DNA of 64,000 bases from Vibrio chagasii (GTDB lineage: Bacteria > Pseudomonadota > Gammaproteobacteria > Enterobacterales > Vibrionaceae): assembly GCF_024347355.1 (NCBI RefSeq), contig NZ_AP025465.1, forward strand, positions 62,001-126,000, in the 5' to 3' direction. This document shows, one piece after another, positions 46,718 through 56,437 of this stretch. The notes under the pieces are model-generated. The model did not search any database. It saw only the letters and a program-made list of their open reading frames with translations, and was not told the origin of the DNA. Positions within the stretch are counted from its first letter, which is position 1. Every line of letters begins with the position of its first letter. The translations under genes were made by a program, and so were the position numbers.

Positions 46718-47794
46718 TTAAATCGGCAAGTAAATCGTAAATGTGGTGTTCCCTGGCCAGCTCTCAACATCGATTTTTCCGTTGTGCTGGTCGATCAGGT
46801 TCTGAGAAATGGATAGTCCCAGCCCTGTGCCGCCTTCACGGCCACTGACCATGGGGTAGAACAGGGTGTCTTTTAATTCATTGGGGATGCCCGGACCGTT
46901 ATCGCTGATCTCAATACGTGCCGCGAGTTTGTGTCGCTGACCATGAATGTTGGCTTGATGCACCGTTCTGGTGCGAATAGTAATTTTGCCTGAATCTTGT
47001 GCCTTTAAAATCTGCGCCGCATTGCTCACGATATTGAGCATCGCCTGTTCCACCTGCGCTGAGTCCATCACTATTGGTGGCAGGCTTGGATCGTAGTCTC
47101 GCTCAATCGCCAGTGTGGATCCGGACTCGAGCTCGACCAACTGTCTGACTTTTTCGAGTATCTGGTGGAGGTTCTCTTCAGACTTGGTTCCCGGCTTTTG
47201 TGGGCCAAGTAGGCGGTCGACCAGAGCGCGCAAGCGGTCGGCTTGCTCAATAATGATCTGGGTGTATTCATTCAGCGACTGATCGGGAAGCATCTTTCCA
47301 AGTAATTGCGCTGCCCCTCTTAAGCCACCTAAAGGGTTCTTTATTTCATGAGCTAAACCGCGCACTAACAGCTTCGCCGCTTGTTGTTGCGCATGTTGGT
47401 TTAACTCTTGGCTAAGGCGCCTTTGCTGGTCTATCTTGCGCATCTCTACGAGCAACAGGGTTTCACGCTGCCAGGTAATTGGACTAACCGTCACCTCAAG
47501 CATCAGCGGGCGGTTGTCGACGACAAAGGTCACGTCACTGTCGGTAATGCTCTGGCCGCTTTGTAGAGGTTGCGTAAGCAGTGCTAAGTCGAGCGAGGCG
47601 TGTTGGATAAGTTGACTTAGTGGGTGATCAACAATGCGTCTCGCACTTTGTGAAAAGAGTTGTTCAGCCGCCGGGTTGGCGTATCGCACGTATAACTGTT
47701 CATCGAGCATCAATGTCGAAGTCACCATATTGTCGAGAATGGCGTTGGAAAGATGGTGTGTATCTATGCTGTCGCTTTTGGCTGATCGATTCAC
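46718..47794 (-). CDS. glnL: Nitrogen regulation sensor kinase/phosphatase NtrB (NRII)
   Basis: The 358-residue soluble protein has a PAS domain (LSNAILDNMVTSTLMLDEQ, YANPAAEQLF), the H-box VRGLAHEIKNPLGGLRGAAQLL with His149, the N-box (MLNIVSNAAQ), and G-boxes (DNGPGIP, GGTGLGLSISQNL). It phosphorylates NtrC when nitrogen is low and removes the phosphate when bound by PII. An NtrC site lies 32 bases before the start codon, implying feedback control. Confidence 0.97.
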   Translation of the reverse strand: MNRSAKSDSIDTHHLSNAILDNMVTSTLMLDEQLYVRYANPAAEQLFSQSARRIVDHPLSQLIQHASLDLALLTQPLQSGQSITDSDVTFVVDNRPLMLEVTVSPITWQRETLLLVEMRKIDQQRRLSQELNQHAQQQAAKLLVRGLAHEIKNPLGGLRGAAQLLGKMLPDQSLNEYTQIIIEQADRLRALVDRLLGPQKPGTKSEENLHQILEKVRQLVELESGSTLAIERDYDPSLPPIVMDSAQVEQAMLNIVSNAAQILKAQDSGKITIRTRTVHQANIHGQRHKLAARIEISDNGPGIPNELKDTLFYPMVSGREGGTGLGLSISQNLIDQHNGKIDVESWPGNTTFTIYLPI

Positions 47795-47825
47795 TGTTTC
47801 GTCCTTGAACTGGTGTTTTTCTCAC

Positions 47826-47842
47826 TGCACCAAATTGGTGCG
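47826..47842. promoter_or_regulatory. NtrC binding site upstream of glnL
   Basis: TGCACCAAATTGGTGCG is a nearly perfect dyad matching the NtrC site TGCACC-N5-GGTGCA. Its position next to the start of glnL matches the enterobacterial glnL operator, where NtrC limits its own promoter. Confidence 0.82.
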
Positions 47843-47961
47843 TAGCTAAGTTCAAGTATGGCGCATATCAATCAGAAGCTAAAGATAATTCATAAAAGTC
47901 GCGAAAAGCTGCTGAGAACAGGCAAAAATTGATGTTATTCAGTCTCTTTTAACCTATTGGC

Positions 47962-48519
47962 CTACTTGATCGTCGCTCGATGTAAATACACGGTGACTGG
48001 ACTAGTAGATGCAATAAGCTTGCCGCTTCTATGTGCTTGAATTGCAATGGTGTGAGTGCCACGATCGATATCTTTCAACTGCCAGTTGGGTTGGGTTTGT
48101 GGTGCGCCATAGCGTCGCCCATCGAGCATCAATTGCAGCTGCTCGCCAATGCCCAGTTTACGGTTGAGTTCGATTTGAATTGAGATGAAGCCACGATTAC
48201 TGCGGATAGTTTGGTCGTGAATGGGAGTGAGCATAGTAAGAGCTAATGGCGCTGGGACTTCTCGCTCGGTCTGTTGTGCTTTTGGTTGCTCTTGGCTTGG
48301 AATAGCCGAGGCGCTTTGATCGTCAACGGGTTTCGATGGCTCGAATTTAGGTGCGGGTGCTGAGGCTTGAACATCCGGAAGCTCAAGAGACTTAGCGCCC
48401 TTGCCTGTCGGTGTATCACTAAAATGAAGTACGCCATCTTCACCTACCCAAGTATAAACTGTTTGAGCAGAGCATGAGAATGCGACTGTTAACCCGACCA
48501 GGAACAGTATTTTTTTCAT
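47962..48519 (-). CDS. Exported DUF4124-domain protein
   Basis: The 185-residue protein has a signal peptide (KKILFLVGLTVAFSCSAQ), then the DUF4124 segment VYTWVGEDGVLHFSDTP, a proline-rich linker and a C-terminal beta-rich part (about 95-180, HDQTIRSNRGFISIQIELN). The start is ATG 48519; AGGGG is 9 bases upstream, and the longer frame from 48537 has no support. The gene is placed between glnA and glnL, as in other Vibrio. A role in nitrogen metabolism is not implied by sequence. Confidence 0.85.
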   Translation of the reverse strand: MKKILFLVGLTVAFSCSAQTVYTWVGEDGVLHFSDTPTGKGAKSLELPDVQASAPAPKFEPSKPVDDQSASAIPSQEQPKAQQTEREVPAPLALTMLTPIHDQTIRSNRGFISIQIELNRKLGIGEQLQLMLDGRRYGAPQTQPNWQLKDIDRGTHTIAIQAHRSGKLIASTSPVTVYLHRATIK

Positions 48520-48551
48520 ATGGTTGGCCCCTTTCACCGTTAGGTGATTTC

Positions 48552-48692
48552 ATGTTTGGCGTTGGTTTGTTATTGATTTTATTGTATTTAGCTCGACAGC
48601 CTCTGAGGGCTTTTGTCTATTTTCTAAGGCATGTTACGAAGAAGGAGAGGTTGGGAGAATATAAAAAAGGCCCGCCTGCGAGGCGAGCCTAA
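48552..48692 (+). CDS. Possible 46-residue membrane protein
   Basis: ATG 48552 with AGGTGA 6 bases upstream opens 46 codons: MFGVGLLLILLYLARQPL, a membrane helix, then a strongly basic tail (RHVTKKERLGEYKKGPPARR). It is divergent from the DUF4124 gene and runs into the glnA terminator. The last seven residues come from the terminator hairpin, which weakens the case. Without comparative data it remains a candidate. Confidence 0.4.
   Translation: MFGVGLLLILLYLARQPLRAFVYFLRHVTKKERLGEYKKGPPARRA
48663..48690 (-). terminator. Terminator of glnA
   Basis: Read on the minus strand AGGCTCGCCT pairs with AGGCGGGCCT around CGC and ends in six T bases. It is about 57 bases downstream of the glnA stop codon. 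Confidence 0.85.
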
Positions 48693-48746
48693 TATTTAGT
48701 CAGCGATTCTTACATGATTGCAGTAAGAGAGCTTATCTACCAGAGA

Positions 48747-50156
48747 TTAAACAGAGTAGTACAGTTCGAACTCAAGTGGGTGAGTTGTCATGTTTACTTT
48801 CTCTACATCTTGAGACTTAAGGTCGATGTAAGAGTCGATGAAGTCGTCAGAGAATACACCGCCAGCTGTTAGGAACTCACGGTCAGCGTCTAGACACTCT
48901 AGAGCTTCTTTTAGTGAGTAAGCCACTGTTGGGATTTCTGCCGCTTCTTCAGCTGGTAGGTCGTATAGATCTTTATCCATAGCTTCGCCTGGGTGGATCT
49001 TGTTCTTAATACCGTCAAGACCAGCCATTAGCATTGCTGAGTAGCATAGGTATGGGTTCGCTGCTGGGTCACCAAAACGTAGCTCGATACGACGTGCTTT
49101 AGGGCTTGGTACCACTGGGATACGGATAGAAGCAGAACGGTTACGTGCAGAGTAAGCAAGCATAACTGGAGCTTCGAAGCCTGGTACAAGACGCTTGTAC
49201 GAGTTAGTTGATGGGTTAGCAAATGCGTTGATAGCGCGAGCGTGCTTGATTACACCACCGATGTAGTAAAGTGCCATTTCAGATAGGCCGCCGTACTTAT
49301 CACCAGCAAACAGGTTTACACCGTCTTTTGCTAGAGATTGGTGAACGTGCATACCAGAACCGTTATCACCAACTAGTGGCTTAGGCATGAATGTCGCTGT
49401 TTTACCAAATGCGTGAGCAACGTTGTGTACAACGTACTTGTAGATTTGAGTTTCGTCAGCTTTCGTTGTTAGCGTGTTGAAGCGAGTTGCGATTTCGTTT
49501 TGACCCGCAGTTGCTACTTCGTGGTGGTGCGCTTCTACAACTAGGCCCATCTCTTCCATTACTAGACACATTGCTGAACGGATGTCTTGAGATGAATCAA
49601 CTGGAGCTACTGGGAAGTAACCGCCTTTAACGCCTGGACGGTGACCTTTGTTACCGCCTTCTACGTCAGAACCTGTGTTCCATGCTGCTTCGATGTCGTC
49701 GATCTTGAAGAAAGAACCTGACATGTCAGTTGCAAATTTAACGTCGTCAAATAGGAAGAACTCTGGCTCAGGACCTATTAGAACTGTGTCTGCGATACCT
49801 GTAGAGCGCATGTACTCTTCAGAACGTTTTGCGATTGAGCGTGGGTCACGGTCGTAGCCTTGCATAGTTGCAGGCTCTAGAATGTCACAACGGATGTTTA
49901 GCGTTGCGTCTTCTGTGAATGGGTCTAGAACAGCAGATGATGCGTCTGGCATCATTACCATGTCAGATTCGTTGATGCCTTTCCAACCAGCGACTGAAGA
50001 GCCGTCGAACATTTTACCTTCTTCGAAGAAGTCTGCGTCAACTTGGTGAGAAGGAATAGAGATATGCTGCTCTTTACCTTTAGTATCTGTAAAGCGTAGG
50101 TCTACAAATTTAACTTCGTTCTCTTGGATCAGCGATAGTACGTTTTCTACTGACAT
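48747..50156 (-). CDS. glnA: Glutamine synthetase, type I
   Basis: GlnA makes glutamine from glutamate, ammonia and ATP. The 469-residue protein (E. coli 469) shows the beta-grasp start ([16 protein letters not shown]), [47 protein letters not shown] and the adenylylation tyrosine in KDLYDLP. The presence of this site indicates control by GlnE. TGGAGG precedes the start. Upstream lie a sigma-54 promoter and NtrC sites. Confidence 0.98.
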   Translation of the reverse strand: MSVENVLSLIQENEVKFVDLRFTDTKGKEQHISIPSHQVDADFFEEGKMFDGSSVAGWKGINESDMVMMPDASSAVLDPFTEDATLNIRCDILEPATMQGYDRDPRSIAKRSEEYMRSTGIADTVLIGPEPEFFLFDDVKFATDMSGSFFKIDDIEAAWNTGSDVEGGNKGHRPGVKGGYFPVAPVDSSQDIRSAMCLVMEEMGLVVEAHHHEVATAGQNEIATRFNTLTTKADETQIYKYVVHNVAHAFGKTATFMPKPLVGDNGSGMHVHQSLAKDGVNLFAGDKYGGLSEMALYYIGGVIKHARAINAFANPSTNSYKRLVPGFEAPVMLAYSARNRSASIRIPVVPSPKARRIELRFGDPAANPYLCYSAMLMAGLDGIKNKIHPGEAMDKDLYDLPAEEAAEIPTVAYSLKEALECLDADREFLTAGGVFSDDFIDSYIDLKSQDVEKVNMTTHPLEFELYYSV

Positions 50157-50260
50157 CTTGGATAACCTCCAGTGTTATTAATTTGGTATTAGCTCGATTC
50201 GGTTGAAACTAGCATTGATTAATGTCTAACAAGTGCATTAATCGATGCTGATTTATCTAT

Positions 50261-50276
50261 AGCCAAAAGCGTGCCA
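50261..50276 (-). promoter_or_regulatory. Sigma-54 promoter of glnA
   Basis: On the minus strand the sequence is TGGCACGCTTTTGGCT: GG and GC are separated by 10 bases, as sigma-54 requires, and the -24 half is a perfect TGGCACG. The -12 half reads TGGC instead of TTGC. It is about 105 bases before the glnA start codon. Confidence 0.82.
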
Positions 50277-50338
50277 AAAAAATTATTCCATTAATTTCAA
50301 TGTGTTACTTGTTTTGCTGTTTCGCCTGTCTCTAGTTT

Positions 50339-50405
50339 TGCACCAAAATGATCTTTGGTTGCACTATATTGGTGCATTTGTTTGTCGATGCACCAATATG
50401 AGACA
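50339..50405. promoter_or_regulatory. NtrC enhancer sites upstream of glnA
   Basis: TGCACTATATTGGTGCA (50360-50376) is a clear dyad close to the NtrC consensus. A longer imperfect dyad TGCACCAAA-ATGATC-TTTGGTTGCA (50339-50363) overlaps its left end, and a third half-site TGCACCAATATG begins at 50389. Together they lie 60-140 bases upstream of the sigma-54 promoter, a usual enhancer distance. Confidence 0.82.
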
Positions 50406-50719
50406 AAAGCGAACACCATTCAGCATTGAATTGCAGACATTGTCAATCCACTTTTGTCATTTAGCCGGAGTTTTGGCGAGTTACTCGCGTACGAGACTTT
50501 TTAGAATCCTACAGATTTTGCTAGCCAACACTGTACTGAATCAAAGTTAAGCCAATGTGAATCGCTAACTAAGAAAAAAGCCTTGGTTCAGATCACATAT
50601 TTCTGGGTTTTTGTCTAGAATCTGGTATATTATTGACCGTTTTTTTAATCAAGCTAGTGGCATTTCCTCTATTTTCAGAGGTCATTTGCGGCTACTTTTT
50701 ATGAGTGAATCGAGAATCC

Positions 50720-52555
50720 ATGTCTACTCCACAGATTGATAAGTTAAGAAATATCGCGATCATCGCGCACGTTGACCACGGTAAAACGACTTTGGTTGAT
50801 AAACTGCTACAACAGTCAGGCACTCTTGAGTCTCGTGGTGAAGCTGAAGAGCGTGTCATGGATTCGAATGACATCGAAAAAGAGCGTGGCATTACCATTC
50901 TTGCTAAGAACACAGCAATCAACTGGAATGATTACCGTATCAACATCGTAGATACCCCGGGACACGCGGACTTCGGTGGTGAAGTTGAGCGTATCATGTC
51001 TATGGTTGACTCTGTTCTACTGATCGTTGACGCAGTTGACGGCCCAATGCCTCAAACTCGTTTCGTAACGCAAAAAGCATTCGCACACGGTCTTAAGCCA
51101 ATCGTTGTAATCAACAAGATTGACCGCCCAGGCGCTCGCCCTGATTGGGTTATGGATCAAGTATTCGACCTTTTCGACAACCTAGGTGCGACTGATGAGC
51201 AACTAGACTTCACAGTTGTTTACGCTTCAGCTCTAAACGGTTGGGCAACAATGACTGAAGGCGAAACTGGTACAGACATGGAACCACTGTTCCAAGCTGT
51301 TATTGATACAGTAGACGCGCCAGCTGTTGACCTTAACGGTCCACTACAAATGCAAGTTTCTCAACTAGATTACAGCTCTTACGTAGGTGTTATCGGTGTT
51401 GCACGTGTTACTCGTGGTTCTGTTAAGCCAAACCAACAAGTATCTATCATCGGCGCTGACGGTAAGAAGCGTAACGGTAAAGTAGGTACTGTACTAGGTT
51501 ACCTAGGCCTTGACCGTCACGAAGTTGAACAAGCTAACGCTGGTGACATCATTGCAATCACTGGTCTTGGTGAGCTTAAAATCTCTGACACTATCTGTGA
51601 CGTGAACAACGTTGAAGCGATGACTCCGCTTTCTGTTGATGAACCAACAGTAACAATGACGTTCCAAGTAAACACTTCTCCGTTCGCGGGTAAAGAAGGT
51701 AAGTTCGTAACTTCACGTAACATCCTTGAGCGTCTAGAGAAAGAACTAGTACACAACGTTGCACTACGTGTTGAACAAACAGACGATCCAGACCGTTTCC
51801 GTGTATCTGGTCGTGGTGAACTTCACCTTTCTATCCTGATCGAGAACATGCGTCGTGAAGGCTTCGAGCTAGCAGTATCTCGTCCAGAAGTAATCATCAA
51901 GAAAGATGAAGATGGCAACCTAACAGAACCGTTTGAAACAGTGACTATCGATGTGCTTGAAGAGCACCAAGGTGGCATCATGGAAAACATCGGTCTACGT
52001 AAAGGTGAGCTAACTGATATGTCTCCAGATGGCAAAGGCCGTGTTCGCATGGACTTCATGATGCCTTCTCGTGGTCTTATCGGTTTCCAAACTGAGTTCC
52101 TAACGCTAACGTCTGGTTCTGGTCTTCTTTACCACACGTTCGATCACTACGGTCCACACAAAGGTGGCGTAATTGGTCAACGTAACAACGGTGTTCTAAT
52201 CTCGAACGCAACCGGTAAAGCTCTGACTTACGCACTATTCAACCTACAAGAGCGTGGTCGTCTATTCGCTGAGCACGCAGACGAAGTATACGAAGGTCAA
52301 ATCATCGGTATTCACAACCGTTCAAACGACCTGACAGTAAACTGTCTGAAAGGTAAGCAGCTAACGAACGTTCGTGCATCTGGTACTGATGAAGCACAGG
52401 TTCTTTCGCCACCTATCCGTCACACTCTAGAGCAAGCTCTTGAGTTCATCGACGAAGACGAACTAGTAGAAGTAACGCCAGAAAACATTCGTATCCGTAA
52501 GAAGCTTCTTACTGAAAACGAACGTAAGCGTGCAGCACGTCCAGCTAAAGCTTAA
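50720..52555 (+). CDS. typA: Ribosome-associated translational GTPase TypA/BipA
   Basis: The 611-residue GTPase shows G1 AHVDHGKT, G2/G3 KERGITI and [14 protein letters not shown]4 NKID, then EF-G-like domains and the family-specific C-terminal domain ([30 protein letters not shown]). BipA helps 50S assembly and growth in the cold or under stress. I use the ATG at 50720 ([11 protein letters not shown]), like other Vibrio proteins. A GTG at 50705 adds five residues. A strong terminator follows. Confidence 0.96.
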   Translation: MSTPQIDKLRNIAIIAHVDHGKTTLVDKLLQQSGTLESRGEAEERVMDSNDIEKERGITILAKNTAINWNDYRINIVDTPGHADFGGEVERIMSMVDSVLLIVDAVDGPMPQTRFVTQKAFAHGLKPIVVINKIDRPGARPDWVMDQVFDLFDNLGATDEQLDFTVVYASALNGWATMTEGETGTDMEPLFQAVIDTVDAPAVDLNGPLQMQVSQLDYSSYVGVIGVARVTRGSVKPNQQVSIIGADGKKRNGKVGTVLGYLGLDRHEVEQANAGDIIAITGLGELKISDTICDVNNVEAMTPLSVDEPTVTMTFQVNTSPFAGKEGKFVTSRNILERLEKELVHNVALRVEQTDDPDRFRVSGRGELHLSILIENMRREGFELAVSRPEVIIKKDEDGNLTEPFETVTIDVLEEHQGGIMENIGLRKGELTDMSPDGKGRVRMDFMMPSRGLIGFQTEFLTLTSGSGLLYHTFDHYGPHKGGVIGQRNNGVLISNATGKALTYALFNLQERGRLFAEHADEVYEGQIIGIHNRSNDLTVNCLKGKQLTNVRASGTDEAQVLSPPIRHTLEQALEFIDEDELVEVTPENIRIRKKLLTENERKRAARPAKA

Positions 52556-52586
52556 TTGCTCGCTGACTAGCTTCTAGTTAAATAAG

Positions 52587-52620
52587 AAAGCCCTGAGTAG
52601 CTAAGCTGCTCAGGGCTTTT
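52587..52620 (+). terminator. Rho-independent terminator of typA
   Basis: AAAGCCCTGAG and CTCAGGGCTTT form an 11-bp stem with an 11-base loop that can itself pair, then TTTTGTTTTTT. Confidence 0.88.
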
Positions 52621-52778
52621 GTTTTTTAGTTAGCTAAGATACGAGTACACGAGATGCAGGATACGAAGAGCGTATTTAGATTGGAAATATCTAGGTACTA
52701 AGAGGGTAAGTATCTTTGGTGCCCTATTTCCTATCATCGAATCGTCATTCCAGAATAGAGGAACGAGATGTCTGCAAT

Positions 52779-53309
52779 CTAGTTTTTAATTCCTAGGTGG
52801 CTTTCAACGAACAGCACTCGCTCAGCGACCGACATAAACGGCACTTCAACCACCTCATAACCTAGCTCTTGATAGACGTTGACTAGAGCGTGGTGAAGCT
52901 CTAATGCTTCTTCAAAGGGGTAAGGGCGCACTTCATCTTGAACATAGATCGAAGCCTCGGGGCGACAGAACAACACTTGAGGGTGATAACCTTGGCTTGC
53001 TTCTTGGTAGGTCGCATCTATCTCTAGGCTAGCCTGAGCCAAATAGCCACAAATGTCCGGAATAGCGCGATCGAGAAAGGCAATCGGATGTTGATTAGCT
53101 TGACCCTTTTGCTTGCTCATTACACCTAGACAAAGCTCAGCAAAGCCGGGAAGGTCTACCCAAGGTAAGATACCGCCTTCAAGCTGACTTTGCTGTTCTA
53201 TTAACTGACGAGAGGACTCTGCGAAGGTGGGGTAACCCGTATCAGCCAATGCATTAATCAGAGTAGTTTTTCCGGCGCCAGGGCCGCCAGTTATAATGAT
53301 TGGATTCAT
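52779..53309 (-). CDS. P-loop ATPase/kinase of the AAA_28 type
   Basis: The 176-residue protein has Walker A GGPGAGKTT at the very start (residues 7-16), AESSRQLIEQQ, the acidic FLDRAIPDICGYL motif (Walker-B-like with the DR pair seen in nucleotide or metabolite kinases) and a helical C-terminus. Related proteins are predicted ATPases of unknown substrate. It is downstream of the DUF2959 lipoprotein gene with a 31-base gap and probably co-transcribed. Confidence 0.82.
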   Translation of the reverse strand: MNPIIITGGPGAGKTTLINALADTGYPTFAESSRQLIEQQSQLEGGILPWVDLPGFAELCLGVMSKQKGQANQHPIAFLDRAIPDICGYLAQASLEIDATYQEASQGYHPQVLFCRPEASIYVQDEVRPYPFEEALELHHALVNVYQELGYEVVEVPFMSVAERVLFVESHLGIKN

Positions 53310-53340
53310 ACGGGCTTATCTTGTTTTGTCTTTTTAGGCG

Positions 53341-53982
53341 TTACTTCTGATTGAGTTGAGCAAGGAACTTATCCGACTCAGCAATCGCTGCATTCATCTG
53401 TTTGATCGCGTACGCGATGTCTTTTTCTAGACTCATAAACTCACCTTGCAGTGAACCAACCGCACTCGCATTGAGGTTGTGTTTTAGATAAAGGGTGTTG
53501 TCGCGCAGAGTATTGAGCACAGGATCCATCTTCTTCTCTGCACGCTTCATAGCTGACAGCATGGTTTGGTAAGACGATTTAGTTTCACGCAGTTTTTGCT
53601 CACTCGAACGACGTAGGGAATCACTGGTGTAGAGATCGAGCTCGGCTTGCCACTCTTCAAACAGCGCATCAGACACATCTTCAATCGCAGCGATTCGGTC
53701 AGTCACATTTTGCGCTGCTTTTTCGCTGTCTTGGTATTTATCGTTTATCTTGTTGTACATGTCTTCTAGGTCGCCGCCACTGAAATTAGTCAGGCTGCTG
53801 AGCGCTTCAAGTGCGCTGGTAAACTCTTCCTGAGCATCCTGCTGCGACTCTTTTGCATCTTCTACTCTGTCGACCATGATGTCACGTTTGTGATAACCCA
53901 CTTGTTCCATTGCAGAGTAATAAGCGGATTGGCATCCAGTAAGAGTAAAAATAGAGAGGACTATAACTATTAAATAAGGCAT
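53341..53982 (-). CDS. DUF2959-family lipoprotein
   Basis: The 213-residue protein has a lipoprotein signal (LSIFTLTGCQS, lipobox LTGC with Cys17) and a long alpha-helical, charged body with GYHKRDIMVDRVEDAKESQQDAQEEF and MKRAEKKMDPVLN typical of DUF2959. The periplasmic coiled coil may interact with the wall or outer membrane. Function is unknown. It is divergent from yihY. Confidence 0.88.
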   Translation of the reverse strand: MPYLIVIVLSIFTLTGCQSAYYSAMEQVGYHKRDIMVDRVEDAKESQQDAQEEFTSALEALSSLTNFSGGDLEDMYNKINDKYQDSEKAAQNVTDRIAAIEDVSDALFEEWQAELDLYTSDSLRRSSEQKLRETKSSYQTMLSAMKRAEKKMDPVLNTLRDNTLYLKHNLNASAVGSLQGEFMSLEKDIAYAIKQMNAAIAESDKFLAQLNQK

Positions 53983-54093
53983 CCTTGTTTCCTATAGTTA
54001 AATAATATCAATCGTAGTAAATAACTTACTCACTTTGGTTGGTATAACGGATTATTAATTAAAACTATGAACGAGTTACCAGGGAGTTACAAG

Positions 54094-55011
54094 TTGAAGA
54101 TAAGAAAGGTCGGCATACTTAGTATCCAGTATTTTCGCTACCTCTTAGCGCGTATGACGCATGATCGAGTCAATGTGAATGCGGGCTATTTGGCGTACAT
54201 TACTTTGCTTTCAATCGTACCCATGTTGACGGTTTTGCTCTCTATCTTGTCATCATTTTCCGTGTTCGCGGATGTGGGTATCGTGATTCAAAACTTCATC
54301 ATTACTAACTTTGTTCCAGCGTCAGGGGATGCGGTGCATGGTGCCTTGTTGGAGTTTGTCGCCAACACGGGCAAGATGACGGCGGTTGGTAGTGTGTTCT
54401 TATTTATCGCTGCGCTGATGCTGATCTCTAATATCGATAAGAACTTAAACTACATCTGGCGTGTGACCGAGAAGCGACGTGCAGTATTGTCTTTCTCGAT
54501 GTACTGGATGGTGCTCACTCTCGGGCCAATCTTGGTGGGAGCGAGCATTGCAGCCACCTCATATGTGACATCACTAAGTTTGCTGCAAAACGAAGTGGTG
54601 TCTAGTGCTTTTAATACTCTGATTCGCAAACTCCCTCTGATTCTCTCTTTTTTTGCGTTCTTTGGTTTATACCTATTGGTACCTAATAAGAAAATCCACT
54701 TTTCTCATGCAGCTGCTGGCTCTTTGGTGGCGGCATTACTGTTCGAACTCAGTAAGAAAGGCTTCGCTGCTTACATCACTCAGTTCCCTTCATATCAGGT
54801 GATCTATGGCGCATTGGCGGCGATCCCGATTCTGTTTGTTTGGGTTTATTTATGCTGGTTGATAGTGCTGGTGGGGGCTGAGGTGACGGCTGCGCTCGGT
54901 GAGAAGGAAGAGTGGAGTGAGACGCAAAAAATAATGGTACACTCCACGGATAACGACAAAATCACAGAGCAAGGAAACAACAGTGATAGCACTGATTCAG
55001 AGAGTAAGTGA
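54094..55011 (+). CDS. yihY: YihY/BrkB-family inner-membrane protein
   Basis: The protein of about 305 residues has six membrane helices with the family core [34 protein letters not shown] and an end with [30 protein letters not shown]. Its function is unproven; the old RNase BN label is not supported for this family. TTG 54094 is chosen because GGGAG lies 7 bases upstream, while the ATG at 54067 has no ribosome site. Its 3' end overlaps dtd by 29 bases, so the genes are coupled. Confidence 0.86.
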   Translation: MKIRKVGILSIQYFRYLLARMTHDRVNVNAGYLAYITLLSIVPMLTVLLSILSSFSVFADVGIVIQNFIITNFVPASGDAVHGALLEFVANTGKMTAVGSVFLFIAALMLISNIDKNLNYIWRVTEKRRAVLSFSMYWMVLTLGPILVGASIAATSYVTSLSLLQNEVVSSAFNTLIRKLPLILSFFAFFGLYLLVPNKKIHFSHAAAGSLVAALLFELSKKGFAAYITQFPSYQVIYGALAAIPILFVWVYLCWLIVLVGAEVTAALGEKEEWSETQKIMVHSTDNDKITEQGNNSDSTDSESK

Positions 55012-55417
55012 AGCTGCCGTCCGTGTTGATGGCGAAGTAGTTGGTGAGATTGAACAAGGCTTATTAGTACTATTAGGCGTAGAAAAAGGTGACGACGAAG
55101 CCAAAGCGAAACGTTTGATGGAACGAGTGACGACTTATCGTGTCTTTGGAGATGAAGACGATAAAATGAACCTCAACGTGAAGCAGGTGAATGGCAAGGT
55201 GCTAGTAGTTTCTCAATTCACACTTCCAGCCGACACCAAGAAAGGCACACGAGCAGGCTTTTCTCGTGGCGCTCACCCAGAAGATGCCGAGCGTCTTTAC
55301 AATTATTTCTCTGACCAATGTGAATCAGTATTGCCAACGGAACGTGGCCGATTTGCAGCCGACATGAAAGTGTCTCTGGTTAATGATGGCCCAGTAACAT
55401 TCTGGCTGCAGGTTTAA
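54983..55417 (+). CDS. dtd: D-aminoacyl-tRNA deacylase
   Basis: Dtd removes D-amino acids wrongly attached to tRNA. The 144-residue protein has the two catalytic motifs SQFTL (residues about 77-81) and GPVTFWLQV at the C-terminus. The N-terminus [13 protein letters not shown] is typical. The start is GTG 54983, inside the end of yihY, with AAGGA 7 bases upstream. yihY-dtd-yiiD form one transcript, as in E. coli. Confidence 0.96.
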   Translation: MIALIQRVSEAAVRVDGEVVGEIEQGLLVLLGVEKGDDEAKAKRLMERVTTYRVFGDEDDKMNLNVKQVNGKVLVVSQFTLPADTKKGTRAGFSRGAHPEDAERLYNYFSDQCESVLPTERGRFAADMKVSLVNDGPVTFWLQV

Positions 55418-55433
55418 GCTTAAAGGAATAAGC

Positions 55434-56369
55434 ATGTTTAAACTCATAACCCCAACCACCGAAAATCAACTGAACAAGTATTACCATTTTCGTTGGCAGA
55501 TGTTGCGTGAACCTTGGCGAATGCCAGTGGGTTCCGAGCGTGACGAATACGATGGCATGAGTCACCATCGCATGATTGTGGATGGTCGAGGTCGTCCGAT
55601 GGCGATTGGTCGTCTGTATATCACCCCAGATCTCGAAGGTCAGATCCGCTACATGGCGGTAAAAAACTCTCGCCGTAGTAAAGGCATGGGCTCACTGATT
55701 TTAGTCGCACTAGAGTCGCTGGCTCGCCAAGAGGGCGCTAAGCGCTTGGTGTGTAACGCGCGTGAAGATGCGATTTCATTCTATGAAAAGAACAGCTTTG
55801 AGCGTCGTGGTGAGATTAACGACCAACGTGGTCCTGTTCGTCACCAACAGATGGTGAAGCCGCTTGATCCAATGGCAGATGTTCTGCGCAAACCTGAATG
55901 GTGTAATGAACTTCAGCAGCGTTGGGAGCATCAGATCCCTATCAGCGATAAGATGGGTATCAAGATAAACCAGTACACAGGTTATCAGTTCGAGTGTAGT
56001 GCTCAGCTGAATCCAAACCTGAACCCACACAACACCATGTTTGCTGGCTCAGCTTTTACGCTGGCAACCTTAACTGGCTGGGGGATGACATGGTTACTGA
56101 TGAAAGAGCGCGGCCTAACCGGTGACATCGTTCTCGCAGACAGTAATATTCGCTACCGTCATCCGGTCGAGCAAAACCCTGTCGCCTCTACTTCTTTAGA
56201 CGGTATCAGTGGTGACTTGGACCGCCTTGCATCAGGCAGAAAGGCGCGTATTATTATTCACGTGACCATTCATAGTGGCGACGTGGAAGCGGTAGAGTTT
56301 ACCGGAACTTATATGTTGATCCCTGACTACAAGAAGATCCTGTCGAGTGACAGCAAGGTGAGCGAATAA
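55434..56369 (+). CDS. yiiD: Bifunctional GNAT acetyltransferase / hotdog thioesterase (YiiD family)
   Basis: The 311-residue protein joins a GNAT domain (residues about 1-145; AVKNSRRSKGMGSLIL is the acetyl-CoA loop) to a YiiD C-terminal hotdog domain (about 165-300; LNPHNTMFAGSAFTLATLTGWG, VLADSNIRYRHPV). E. coli YiiD has the same fusion and is linked to fatty acid synthesis initiation. A ribosome site AAAGGAA precedes the ATG. It is the last gene of yihY-dtd-yiiD. Confidence 0.88.
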   Translation: MFKLITPTTENQLNKYYHFRWQMLREPWRMPVGSERDEYDGMSHHRMIVDGRGRPMAIGRLYITPDLEGQIRYMAVKNSRRSKGMGSLILVALESLARQEGAKRLVCNAREDAISFYEKNSFERRGEINDQRGPVRHQQMVKPLDPMADVLRKPEWCNELQQRWEHQIPISDKMGIKINQYTGYQFECSAQLNPNLNPHNTMFAGSAFTLATLTGWGMTWLLMKERGLTGDIVLADSNIRYRHPVEQNPVASTSLDGISGDLDRLASGRKARIIIHVTIHSGDVEAVEFTGTYMLIPDYKKILSSDSKVSE

Positions 56370-56407
56370 CTTCACGCTTGCTTGATGATAGCTTGAGTTA
56401 TGAATTG

Positions 56408-56437
56408 AAAGCGCTACTCCTTTGGAGTGGCGCTTTT
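56408..56437. terminator. Terminator between yiiD and the AsmA-family gene
   Basis: AAAGCGCTACTCC and GGAGTGGCGCTTT form a 13-bp stem (one wobble) with loop TTT and a T-run. It overlaps the last codons of the convergent AsmA gene. Confidence 0.85.
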
